DNA from: Thermoflexus hugenholtzii JAD2
GTDB taxonomy: Bacteria; Chloroflexota; Chloroflexia; Chloroflexales; Roseiflexaceae
Direction: 5' to 3'
Length of the DNA stretch: 64,000 nt
Assembly (NCBI GenBank): GCA_945881915.1
Contig: CAMCVW010000001.1
Coordinates: 1-64,000, forward strand
This document shows positions 8,898-17,162 of the stretch, piece by piece; the first letter of the stretch is position 1, and each line of letters opens with the position of its first letter. The notes under the pieces were generated by a model. It had not been told where the DNA came from, did no database searches, and was given only the letters and a program-made list of their open reading frames with translations. The position numbers were made by a program, and so were the translations under genes.

Positions 8898-9413
8898 ATG
8901 GAGCTGCGCCGCATCACGCCGACTGACGGGCCAGCGCTCAAAGCCATCCGTCTGCAGAGTCTGGCAACGGACAATGCCGCGTTCGCCATCCATCGTGACC
9001 AACTCGCGGCGCTCAGTGATGCGGATTGGACCGATGTCTGCAGAATAAACGCACACGACGATGCCAATACCATACTGGTCGCAGTCTTGGATGGAATATT
9101 CGTTGGGATGGTGGGGTGTCGGCAGGATATCTCGCCCAAGCTACAGCACTGTGGCATGGTGTGGGGGATGTATGTGGCTCCGCCGCAACGTGGCAGTGGT
9201 GTCGGTCGGCGTCTGCTCGCTGCAGTGAGAGAACACGGGATGGGGCAATCGTACACGATGCTCAAATTATCGGTCACAAATCATTCTGCAGCGGCACTTG
9301 CGCTCTATTCCCGAGCAGGGTTCACCGCATATGCCAATGAACCGGCGTTGCTCTGTATCGACGGCATCACGTATGATGCATGCCACATGATGTACACATA
9401 TCCACGAAAGTAG
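8898..9413 (+). CDS. GNAT-family N-acetyltransferase
   Basis: This is a 171-residue single-domain GNAT. The acetyl-CoA loop is PPQRGSGVGRRLLAAV at about residues 95-110, followed by the usual NHSAAALALYSRAGF motif. It sits in the aspartate-family operon between lysC (1-base gap) and asd (5-base gap), so it is co-transcribed and presumably under the same attenuator. No biosynthetic step from aspartate to threonine needs it. It might acetylate an amino acid or protein, but the substrate cannot be read from sequence. Confidence 0.87.
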   Translation: MELRRITPTDGPALKAIRLQSLATDNAAFAIHRDQLAALSDADWTDVCRINAHDDANTILVAVLDGIFVGMVGCRQDISPKLQHCGMVWGMYVAPPQRGSGVGRRLLAAVREHGMGQSYTMLKLSVTNHSAAALALYSRAGFTAYANEPALLCIDGITYDACHMMYTYPRK

Positions 9414-9418
9414 GCGTT

Positions 9419-10477
9419 ATGAAGAAAATTCCCATTGCCATTCTGGGCGCAACCGGAGCAGTCGGTCAACGGATGATTCAGCTTCTCCACAACCATCCTT
9501 GGTTTGAGATTACCGTATTGACCGGTTCCGATCGCACGATCGGACGACCGTATGGGGAACTTGTCCGTTGGATACTCGACGGTAATCCTCCGCCAGAGGT
9601 CGCGCACCTCATCGTTCAGCCTAGTGATGTGGTTGCAGATGTGGCGATCGCCTTGTCAGCACTTCCCACCGATGCTGCTCGTGAGTACGAACCACTCTGG
9701 GCTGCCCAGACGGCGGTCTGCTCAAACGCATCATCATACCGGATGGCTTCCGACGTCCCCCTGCTCATTCCCGAAGTAAACCCCGAGCACCTCAATCTCA
9801 TCGATGACCAACGACGAAATCGTGGCTGGCGTGGCGCTCTGGTGACGAATCCAAACTGCTCGGTAATTGGCATTGCCATGGTACTCAAACCACTCATTGA
9901 TGCCTGCGGAATCGACGCAGTGCAGATTGCTACATTGCAGGCAATTAGTGGCGCTGGGTATCCGGGAGTCTCTTCGATGGATATCATCGACAATATCATC
10001 CCGAATATTGCCAACGGCGGCGAAGAAGACAAAATCGAAACTGAGCCGACCAAGATTCTGGGCACGTATGGTGCGATGACGATCACGCCACATACCATGA
10101 AGATGAGCGCCCAAGTGACACGTGTGCCCGTCATCGATGGTCATACCGCCTTACTGTCCATCAAAACCAACAAGAAGCTGTCGATTGAAGAAGTACACAC
10201 AGTCATCGCCAACTACCGCGCATCGGAACTAGTCCGCGGCTTACCAACCGCGCCGTTACTGCCCCTTGCCGTACACACACACGCCGAACGACCACAGCCA
10301 CGTCGCGACCGCGATGCAGGCAACGGCATGACTGTATCTGTGGGTCGCATCCGCAGCTGCCCCATCAACGACATGCGTATGGTGGTCTTGTCGCACAACA
10401 CGATTCGCGGCGCAGCCGGTAGTGCAATATTGAATGCTGAATTGTTAGTCGCCGCAGGGTACGCCGGTAACCGGTAA
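9419..10477 (+). CDS. asd: Aspartate-semialdehyde dehydrogenase, archaeal/fungal type
   Basis: This 352-residue NADP-dependent dehydrogenase reduces aspartyl phosphate to the semialdehyde. It has the Rossmann start ILGATGAVGQRMIQLL, the catalytic Cys in NPNCSV, and the GAGYPGVSSMDIIDNI stretch. These mark the archaeal/fungal-like branch rather than the E. coli type. The ATG at 9419 begins the conserved MKKIPIAILG segment; an in-frame ATG 39 bases upstream lies inside the GNAT gene. It belongs to the thrC-lysC operon and supplies the branch-point intermediate for lysine and homoserine. Confidence 0.95.
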   Translation: MKKIPIAILGATGAVGQRMIQLLHNHPWFEITVLTGSDRTIGRPYGELVRWILDGNPPPEVAHLIVQPSDVVADVAIALSALPTDAAREYEPLWAAQTAVCSNASSYRMASDVPLLIPEVNPEHLNLIDDQRRNRGWRGALVTNPNCSVIGIAMVLKPLIDACGIDAVQIATLQAISGAGYPGVSSMDIIDNIIPNIANGGEEDKIETEPTKILGTYGAMTITPHTMKMSAQVTRVPVIDGHTALLSIKTNKKLSIEEVHTVIANYRASELVRGLPTAPLLPLAVHTHAERPQPRRDRDAGNGMTVSVGRIRSCPINDMRMVVLSHNTIRGAAGSAILNAELLVAAGYAGNR

Positions 10478-10487
10478 AGGACACACA

Positions 10488-11564
10488 ATGCACATCTATG
10501 GCAGACACGCAGTGGCTGATTTATTGGGTGATTTTGTCGCATTCCGCAATATCCGGCCGGTCGATATCCGCCTCCCCGGTGTAGCAGACATTGCTCCAAA
10601 TACGCAACCCCGGAAAGGTGACGACGCCTACGCTGCAGTTGCTATCGCTATCTTGAATGCCGCACAGGCCACCCGCACAACCAAACCTATCCGTCAATTT
10701 TTGATGATTGGTGATACGCGCCAAAGCGACGGAGGTACGTATATGACCATCGCCAATCGCTCCGGTTGGCATGGTGCAGCATTCATTTGTGACGAAAAAC
10801 GCGCCGAAGACCCATCCCTTGCCTTGTCCAATGACACAGGGGTCTACATCGCCAATCGTTGGCAAAAAATCATGCAGTTTTCAGAACAGTTCATTGTCGA
10901 CGAGCAGACAGCCATCATCATCGACCTCGACAAGACACTCATCGGTGCCCGCGGACGCAACCATCACCTGATTGACACCGCCCGATTGACCTCCCTCAAG
11001 CGTGCAGTGAGTGACGTCTTGGGCGATACATACGACGATGTGCTTTTTAGCGAGACCTACCACCGCTTCAATCAACCACGCTTCCATCGGTTTACGGGGG
11101 ATAACCAAGACTTCTTGGCGTTTATCTGCCTCATGGCTGGCGGCGCTATTGTGACGCCTGAAGCGTTGCAGGCTATGCTGGAGCAGGGCATCATGCTCAA
11201 CTTCGCACACTTTGTCGATCTGACTGGTGCGCGCATTCAATCGTTTTCGTCACCACTGGCACCGTTCCACACCGAGTTTGCAGCGCTCTATCGGAATGGT
11301 GACATGACACCGTTTAAATCATTTCGGTACCTCGAATATCTCGAAACAGCGGCACGATTTGGGTGTGCACCTGAAGGGCTCGATGCAATCGATATTCTCA
11401 ACCGCGAAATCTGTATCACCCACGAAGTCTGGGCTGCAGCGATGCAGTGGAAGGCTGCAGGAGCACTGCTGTTCGGTTTGTCAGACAAGCCTGATGAAGC
11501 AGCTTGTGGCACCGGTGAACGCCTCCCCATTCACAAACTCGTCACGCATATTATTGGCTCGTAG
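10488..11564 (+). CDS. HAD-like protein of unknown function
   Basis: I do not recognise this 358-residue protein as a named family. It has a clear HAD motif I, IIIDLDKTLIG (D146, D148, T150), about 145 residues from the N-terminus. A motif IV-like GDTRQSDGG lies upstream at about residues 75-83. A second motif IV-like GLSDKPDEA lies near the C-terminus. This suggests either two HAD-like halves or an unusual N-terminal module on a HAD phosphatase. It follows asd by 10 bases, so it is the fifth gene of the thr operon. A phosphatase role, for example homoserine or threonine phosphate metabolism, is speculation. Confidence 0.72.
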   Translation: MHIYGRHAVADLLGDFVAFRNIRPVDIRLPGVADIAPNTQPRKGDDAYAAVAIAILNAAQATRTTKPIRQFLMIGDTRQSDGGTYMTIANRSGWHGAAFICDEKRAEDPSLALSNDTGVYIANRWQKIMQFSEQFIVDEQTAIIIDLDKTLIGARGRNHHLIDTARLTSLKRAVSDVLGDTYDDVLFSETYHRFNQPRFHRFTGDNQDFLAFICLMAGGAIVTPEALQAMLEQGIMLNFAHFVDLTGARIQSFSSPLAPFHTEFAALYRNGDMTPFKSFRYLEYLETAARFGCAPEGLDAIDILNREICITHEVWAAAMQWKAAGALLFGLSDKPDEAACGTGERLPIHKLVTHIIGS

Positions 11565-11573
11565 GAGATCGCC

Positions 11574-11969
11574 ATGAATTCGGTGTATACCCTCCTGCAG
11601 ACTGCAAAGGTCATTGCAGTAGTTGGCTTGTCCTCAAAAACAGACCGTGCCAGTTACCAGGTTGCTGCGTATCTGCAACAACACGGATATCGCATCATTC
11701 CAGTAAACCCAAAAGAGGAATTCGTCCTCGGAGAACAGGGGTATGCAACTCTCGCTGACGTACCCGTGCACATCGACATCGTCAATGTCTTTCGCGCGTC
11801 CAAAGATGTACCACCGGTCATCGCTGACGCAATTTCCATCGGTGCCGATGCTGTTTGGCTACAGTTAGAAATTACCCATCCCGAAGCGGAAGACATAGCG
11901 CGAGCGGCTGGACTGACTGTAGTCTCGGACCGCTGTATCAAAATCGATCACATGCAATCAGGACTCTGA
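11574..11969 (+). CDS. CoA-binding domain protein (YccU-like)
   Basis: This 131-residue single Rossmann-type CoA-binding domain has VIAVVGLSSKTDRASYQVAAYL at the nucleotide loop, then IIPVNPKEEFVLGEQGYATLADVP, typical of the YccU/succinyl-CoA-synthetase-alpha-like family. ATG 11574 follows GGAGATCGCC, and the gene begins 9 bases after the HAD-like gene. It is the last gene of the aspartate-family operon. Family members bind CoA, but their physiological role is unclear. Confidence 0.88.
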   Translation: MNSVYTLLQTAKVIAVVGLSSKTDRASYQVAAYLQQHGYRIIPVNPKEEFVLGEQGYATLADVPVHIDIVNVFRASKDVPPVIADAISIGADAVWLQLEITHPEAEDIARAAGLTVVSDRCIKIDHMQSGL

Positions 11970-12104
11970 GTCTGCGTAGTTGCCTTCCACGTTTCGTCTA
12001 TTCGCGAGACCGGTTCACTTCGCTACAATCTACTGATGCGTGTGACAAACATGCCCTCGTTATCAGTACGTCTGTACGGGATACGATTTATCGTTTTATC
12101 TTCC

Positions 12105-12139
12105 AAATAAAAAAAGCCCCGGTGCCGTACGGCACCGGG
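12105..12139 (-). terminator. Palindromic terminator, mainly for the minus-strand membrane gene
   Basis: A 22-bp perfect palindrome at 12118-12139 (half CCCGGTGCCGT) has an A-run on its left at 12105-12115. The A-run gives a T-tail on the minus strand. It lies between the convergent CoA-binding gene and membrane gene. Confidence 0.85.
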
Positions 12140-12154
12140 ACAAGAGTCACACAA

Positions 12155-12709
12155 TCAGCGTCGTCGAAGATCAATGATAAACATGACCGCGATAACAACT
12201 AACAGGCTTGGGAGAATCAACATTGTCGGGATGATTGCGTACTTCATGCCAATGATGAGTAACGAACAAATCCCTCCGAGAATCGTGCAGACCACTGCCC
12301 AATGCAAGTGCTTTTGGAACCAGACACGCATCAGCAAGAAGAAGAGAAAACAACTCTCTGTCAAGGCTATCGTCAAAGCTGCACCGCTGGTTACCACGAC
12401 ATATTGCGATGCCACTGCAACCGAAAACAACGTCATACCGATGAAAATCAACCAGGTCCAACGTTCAACGAAGGCGACGAGCGTCAACGCTATTGATCCA
12501 CCCAAAATGAACAAATAGCGCGATGCTATTTCGGTTACAAAAAACGTCATCAGTTGTTGGGGTTCCACCAACATCAAAAGGGCAACAGCAATGAGCAACC
12601 CCCCATGGATGATGCTTTTGTTGGTCTGGATATTGCCAAGCCGGAGCGGAATTGTCTGCAGTCCTTCAGACGAAAAGGCTATCGGCGTAGATTCTTTTAC
12701 TTCTTGCAT
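12155..12709 (-). CDS. Small integral membrane protein, unknown function
   Basis: This 184-residue protein has about five hydrophobic segments: around residues 35-50, 65-80, 85-102, 108-125 and two near the C-terminus. It has a charged N-terminal tail and ends in DLRRR. I recognise no family motif. ATG 12709 is preferred to an upstream GTG because GGAG lies 7 bases before it. It has its own promoter (12752-12781) and terminator, so it is monocistronic. Confidence 0.72.
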   Translation of the reverse strand: MQEVKESTPIAFSSEGLQTIPLRLGNIQTNKSIIHGGLLIAVALLMLVEPQQLMTFFVTEIASRYLFILGGSIALTLVAFVERWTWLIFIGMTLFSVAVASQYVVVTSGAALTIALTESCFLFFLLMRVWFQKHLHWAVVCTILGGICSLLIIGMKYAIIPTMLILPSLLVVIAVMFIIDLRRR

Positions 12710-12751
12710 CGCTTCACTCCGACCCACCACATTGTAAGATTGTGAATCTTC

Positions 12752-12781
12752 AGTATAGCCGAAAAAGAAGAATTGTGTCTA
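12752..12781 (-). promoter_or_regulatory. Promoter of the small membrane protein gene
   Basis: The minus strand carries TAGACA at 12781-12776 and TATACT at 12757-12752, 18 bases apart. The divergent plus strand has its own TATACT at 12945-12950 ahead of the next gene. The AT-rich stretch around 12850-12895 between them shows no other structure. Confidence 0.6.
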
Positions 12782-12986
12782 CACATCGAGGTGAGCATAT
12801 CTACCTGCCGCTAAAGCTACATCTCTGCAATGCACTAAGCCACGGTCGAGTTGCTTTATTTTGTATTTTCGTGTTGAATTCTTATACTTTTATCAGGTGA
12901 CTGTCATTGCGCAGACATAAACATCGAGAAGCTGTACGAAGCGGTATACTATCCCCACACGATTGCGTCCATGGCAGGAGAAAAAT

Positions 12987-13940
12987 GTGGACCAAAAGTC
13001 CCGATTCAAACGCATAGCTCTGCTATCTAGAGCGATCTCATCTGTTCGACAGCCAAACGAGCTCATCCGCCTCGTGTGCGTTGCTGTCCTGTGGGCACTC
13101 ACGTTCTGGTGTATCCAAGCACTCCGTGGGGATATATCTACAGCATTTGTGGTGTTTGGTCGTACCCTTGCAACGTGCCTGTTTGGGTATGCTGTGTTGC
13201 GACAGAGAAGCATCGCCTGGACAATCATGACCAAGACACACCATTTTTTGGTTATTGGCACCATTCACGCAGTTTTACCGATAGTTCTTTTTATGATTAT
13301 CACCAGTATTGTGCCCAAGTCACCAAATATCGCTCTGCAGACATGGATGCTCATGGGGTTCGCACTCGCTGTTTTGATGGTGCGCGGGCAGCCGTTGCGG
13401 CTTCGCGTGTTGTTTCTTGTAAACGCAGGAATAGTCGCATTGGCATGGGTCATCAGCAGCCGTCCATTGGAGTACATCGGGATCTGTATGGGATTACTTG
13501 CCGTTGTCATTCTCAATAGCGGAGTCGTCTGGACTGCACGGTGGTATGCAAATCGACATCTGCACGGTCTTGATCCAGATGTCACTCTGACCGCCGGACA
13601 GTTTGTTGCGCTGGGCTGGCTCCTGCCTATAGTCAGCTGGTACGGCACCGACGCGCCGAACCATACCTATTCGGCGCTCGCCCTCGTCGGAATCTGGTTT
13701 GCTGCGGTGGCTATCGCTGGCACCTATCGCCGAGAATCACTCCATGCAAGTGCACGCGTGTTTGCAGGCTTTGCTGCGTTACCGAGCGTAATATCAGCCC
13801 TCTCAGCGATGAACAACAATGCCAAAGTCGTCGAAGTAAGCGTCGCAATTTGTATATGGATGATTACCCTTGGCTTGCTTGCAAATCAGCACACAACGCA
13901 TATTGCACGTACACCAACCAACGACATTCCGCCACGGTGA
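12987..13940 (+). CDS. Divergent DMT/EamA-like membrane transporter
   Basis: This 317-residue protein has about ten hydrophobic segments and a layout like drug/metabolite transporters (two five-helix halves). EamA similarity is weak, and the helices start with FWCIQALRGDISTAFVVFGR. GTG 12987 is chosen because AGGAG lies 6 bases upstream; an in-frame TTG at 12963 lacks such a site. A second, clearer DMT gene follows after 90 bases, so the pair is probably co-transcribed and may act together. The substrate is unknown. Confidence 0.7.
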   Translation: MDQKSRFKRIALLSRAISSVRQPNELIRLVCVAVLWALTFWCIQALRGDISTAFVVFGRTLATCLFGYAVLRQRSIAWTIMTKTHHFLVIGTIHAVLPIVLFMIITSIVPKSPNIALQTWMLMGFALAVLMVRGQPLRLRVLFLVNAGIVALAWVISSRPLEYIGICMGLLAVVILNSGVVWTARWYANRHLHGLDPDVTLTAGQFVALGWLLPIVSWYGTDAPNHTYSALALVGIWFAAVAIAGTYRRESLHASARVFAGFAALPSVISALSAMNNNAKVVEVSVAICIWMITLGLLANQHTTHIARTPTNDIPPR

Positions 13941-14030
13941 CACAGGGCATACCGACTCGGGATTGCACCCCATACAGCACTGCATCATACAGTCTCCCCA
14001 TCTTCGCGCACACCTGGAATGTAGAAAACG

Positions 14031-14933
14031 ATGAAGCATCAAGATTATGGACGATTATTTGCGTTAGCAGCACTATGGGGCGGTTCATTTCTGTTTATGC
14101 GCATCGCAGCGCCGGTCATCGGACCTGCATGGGTGGCGTTCGGCCGTTCGGGAATCGCTGCCATTATCCTTCTGGTCTATGCAGCGGTGAGTAAAACGAA
14201 TCTCGCGTATGGCACTTATAAATGGAATTATGTCATCATTGGTGCGTTTCAGTGTGCGTTACCGTTTTTTCTGTTCGCCTATGCCGAAACGATTCTCAGC
14301 GCTTCTCTTGGTGCAATCATTAATGCTACCAGCCCACTGTTTGGTCTCGTCATTGGCCTCATTATTCGTGACGAACAATTCGCCTGGGACCGCATTTTGG
14401 GTGTTGTCGTTGGCATCATCGGGGTGAGTATCGTCGTCGGTTTCACGGACGCAACTCTTGATGCCCAGTTACTCAATGGCGTATTGATGGCTGCAGGTGC
14501 AGCTTGTTCATATGGCATCGCCAGCAACTATACGCGGCGTTCGGTACGTGGCGCGCCATCGCTCGGGATGGCAGCATTCAGCCAATTATTTGCTGCGCTC
14601 ATGCTCGTGCCGCTGTTGTACTTTTATCCGCCGACTGCGCTCGTTACTGCTGACGTCATATGGGCGATGGTGCTCTTGGGTGTCCTCGCAACAGGCATTG
14701 CGTACATCCTGTTCTTTCGACTGGTCGTAGATGTGGGACCGGTCATTTCGTTGACCGTCACGTTCCTCGTCCCCGTGACTGCACTTGTCTGGGGCATATT
14801 CCTGTTGAACGAAGAGATTGCCGCTTCACAGTACATTGGCAGCGCTGTTGTTCTGATTGGGACGGCACTCACCACCGGAGTTTTTCACAGATTCTGGGCA
14901 AAACCGATTGCCGCTGCAACGACGAATACATAG
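14031..14933 (+). CDS. EamA-family (DMT superfamily) transporter
   Basis: This 300-residue protein has ten predicted helices in two EamA repeats. It begins with the canonical FALAALWGGSFLFMRIAAPVIGP and includes SLGAIINATSPLFG in the first half. The second half has GVLATGIAYILFFRLV. Family members export amino acids, nucleotides or drugs. The position behind another DMT-like gene suggests a transporter pair, and the convergent hairpin at 15061 closes the unit. Confidence 0.92.
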   Translation: MKHQDYGRLFALAALWGGSFLFMRIAAPVIGPAWVAFGRSGIAAIILLVYAAVSKTNLAYGTYKWNYVIIGAFQCALPFFLFAYAETILSASLGAIINATSPLFGLVIGLIIRDEQFAWDRILGVVVGIIGVSIVVGFTDATLDAQLLNGVLMAAGAACSYGIASNYTRRSVRGAPSLGMAAFSQLFAALMLVPLLYFYPPTALVTADVIWAMVLLGVLATGIAYILFFRLVVDVGPVISLTVTFLVPVTALVWGIFLLNEEIAASQYIGSAVVLIGTALTTGVFHRFWAKPIAAATTNT

Positions 14934-15060
14934 TATCGTTTGGTTTCCGGGTGAACAGCAGCGCACAGAGGTGTTTGATCAAGGCGACATCAACGCAACA
15001 AAAATGAAGCCAAATTGCGATTTGCTATGTGCTCACAAATAAATATTATGTCAATTAAAA

Positions 15061-15091
15061 GAAACACCGCTCAACGTTTGAGTGGTGTTTC
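15061..15091. terminator. Bidirectional terminator between convergent genes
   Basis: A 14-bp stem with one G-T pair (GAAACACC... with ...GGTGTTTC) surrounds a 3-nt loop. It has AAAA on the left and TT on the right. It separates the DMT gene from the minus-strand aminotransferase. The preceding 14934-15060 shows no gene. Confidence 0.8.
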
Positions 15092-15130
15092 TTGTTCGCC
15101 TCAGTCGCTTACTGATGGTCTGTCAGGGAA

Positions 15131-16249
15131 TTACATCTCCGCAGTTACCAGGTTCGGGAGGAGTTCCATCGCGGTATCAACATCTTGGGGAGTCACGTAC
15201 CCATGAATCGAGCAGCGGACGCGCTGGAGATCGGCGTCCCCCCATACTTCGATTCCCAGAGCGCGTGCGCGTGCAACAAAAGACGCCGGGTGCTGTGCGC
15301 TGAAGCAGATGTTCCCTGCGCGGTATGTAGTCTCACGCGGAGTCAATAGTCTTGTCCCCGCTTCAGCGAGTGCATCATAGAGTCGCCCACCTTGCGCAAG
15401 TGCATACGCCTCAAGGGTAACAGAGTCGACCTGTTGGTGGTAGCGCAACGCATTATTGAGGATATAGAGATCGAGGAAGTTTGGATTCCCCACCTCAATC
15501 CGCGCAGCATCTGCGTGGTACTGAAACTGTTCCGGCTGGCGTGCAGGCGTGGCAGAGCGCCACCCGACAATCGGTTCAAATGTCGGGGTTAATCTGCCAT
15601 TCCAGACCACGATTCCCTGATGTGTGCCCAACAGCCACTTATAGCCACTACAAACCACGAAATCGATGTTGGATGCATCGACAGCAATTATCCCGAGTGA
15701 ATGTGTCGCATCCAAGAGCACGCGTGCACCGTGCGCGTGTGCAGCGGCCACAATGCGTTCGAGCGGCAGGCGTCGACCAGTCCGCGTACTGACATGACTG
15801 ATGTAAATCAGACGAGTACGGTCTGTAATGGCTGCAATAATTGCGGAAGCCTCATCAGCTGGGTTTGCTTCGTACGCCGGCATCACTGGAATAACCCCAT
15901 ACCGCTGCAGCCAACCGAACACATACCGGCCACTCGGATATTCATCATCAACGGTGATGACTTCGTCGCCGGGCTGCCAGTCAAACGCACTGACGATGCT
16001 GGTAATGCCGGCAGAACTACTCCCCACAAATGCAATGTCTGACGCATGCACATTCAGCATCTGTGCGACCCGTTGGGCACATTCGTGACGCATTGCAAAG
16101 AATCGCTCGCGCCCTGGCATACCCAGTGCTTTATCGTGGAAGAACTGCTGCACTGCGTCCTGGTGCGAAATAAGCATCGGTGTTTCACCACCTGCGGCGA
16201 GGTGAACGACCCCCGTGAGCCCCACAAAATCTGCTTTTGGGTAGAGCAT
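15131..16249 (-). CDS. Class V aminotransferase (cysteine desulfurase/epimerase-like)
   Basis: This 372-residue PLP enzyme of fold type I has the PLP lysine in CSGYKWLLGTHQG and upstream DATHSLG for the cofactor aspartate and His stacking. The start has AAAGGG ahead of ATG 16249. Family members include cysteine desulfurases, kynureninases and isopenicillin-N epimerases. No desulfurase-type Cys loop is obvious, so the epimerase/aminotransferase branch is likelier. It is the last gene of the minus-strand operon that begins with a glycosyltransferase and ABC exporter, 18 bases after the ROK kinase. Confidence 0.87.
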   Translation of the reverse strand: MLYPKADFVGLTGVVHLAAGGETPMLISHQDAVQQFFHDKALGMPGRERFFAMRHECAQRVAQMLNVHASDIAFVGSSSAGITSIVSAFDWQPGDEVITVDDEYPSGRYVFGWLQRYGVIPVMPAYEANPADEASAIIAAITDRTRLIYISHVSTRTGRRLPLERIVAAAHAHGARVLLDATHSLGIIAVDASNIDFVVCSGYKWLLGTHQGIVVWNGRLTPTFEPIVGWRSATPARQPEQFQYHADAARIEVGNPNFLDLYILNNALRYHQQVDSVTLEAYALAQGGRLYDALAEAGTRLLTPRETTYRAGNICFSAQHPASFVARARALGIEVWGDADLQRVRCSIHGYVTPQDVDTAMELLPNLVTAEM

Positions 16250-16267
16250 CGGCTTTCCCTTTCTGAT

Positions 16268-17155
16268 TTATGCAGCGGCGCGCATCGCCAAAACCAAAGC
16301 ACCGAGCATTCCCGCACGGTTCCCGAGGGCCGGAGGGACGATGTATTCATCAATCTGATCGACGATTGCCGTGCTACTGATGTATCCATTTAAGCGAGCC
16401 AGTACGTTCCGGCGAATCATGGGGAAGAGGTGAAGTTGCTCCATCACACCGCCTCCCAGGATGATTCGTTGTGGTGAGACAAACAGCACGGTGTTCATAA
16501 TTGCCTGCGCGAGGTAATCTGCTTCGAACTCCCAGGCGATATGATCAGCAGGCAAAAGATGCGCTTTCGTGCCCCAGCGTTTTTCGATAGCAGGCCCTGC
16601 AGCGAGCCCTTCGAGACAATCACTGTGGAACGTGCAATTCCCCGGGAATGTATCTTGGGGATTGCGACTCAATCGTTGATGGCCAGCCTCTGGATGCATC
16701 ATACAGGGGAGTGGTTGGCCATGTGCGATGACCCCTGCCCCGATACCTGTACCGACCGTGTAATACACCACGTGTTGCAGATCTTTGCCTGCCCCCCATG
16801 TCAGTTCACCGAGTGCCGCAGCGGTCACATCGAGATCGAATCCGACGGGAATGCCTAAAGCAGCGTTGATAGGAGCCACTACCGGGGCATTGCTCCAAAA
16901 GGGCTTGGTGGTAGGCGCAACACTGCCGTAGTTTGGCAGTGAACGATCGAGGATTATTGGTCCAAACGAGCCGATTCCGACCGAAGTCAACGGGGTTTTG
17001 GCATGATGGTCGGCAAGAAAAGCGATAATCTGCGGGATGTTTTCTTCGGGTGTTGTGGTCGGAAAGCGCACTTCATCACGGATATCATCCGGTCCTGCCA
17101 CGATGGCGCAGACCATTTTCGTCCCACCGGTCTCGACTACACCGTACAGGGCCAT
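16268..17155 (-). CDS. ROK-family sugar kinase (fructokinase-like)
   Basis: This 295-residue cytoplasmic kinase has the ATP loop ETGGTKMVCAIV, the catalytic Asp in GFDLDVTAAALGE, and the ROK zinc motif (HPEAGH followed by CTFHSDCLEGLAAGPAI). The CxFHxDCxEGL form is that of bacterial fructokinases such as ScrK/GmuE. ATG 17155 is chosen because GAGGAA lies just upstream; the longer reading frame runs into the ABC gene. It follows the ABC stop by 7 bases. The sugar preference is inferred from family likeness only. Confidence 0.9.
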   Translation of the reverse strand: MALYGVVETGGTKMVCAIVAGPDDIRDEVRFPTTTPEENIPQIIAFLADHHAKTPLTSVGIGSFGPIILDRSLPNYGSVAPTTKPFWSNAPVVAPINAALGIPVGFDLDVTAAALGELTWGAGKDLQHVVYYTVGTGIGAGVIAHGQPLPCMMHPEAGHQRLSRNPQDTFPGNCTFHSDCLEGLAAGPAIEKRWGTKAHLLPADHIAWEFEADYLAQAIMNTVLFVSPQRIILGGGVMEQLHLFPMIRRNVLARLNGYISSTAIVDQIDEYIVPPALGNRAGMLGALVLAMRAAA

Positions 17156-17162
17156 GTCTTCC

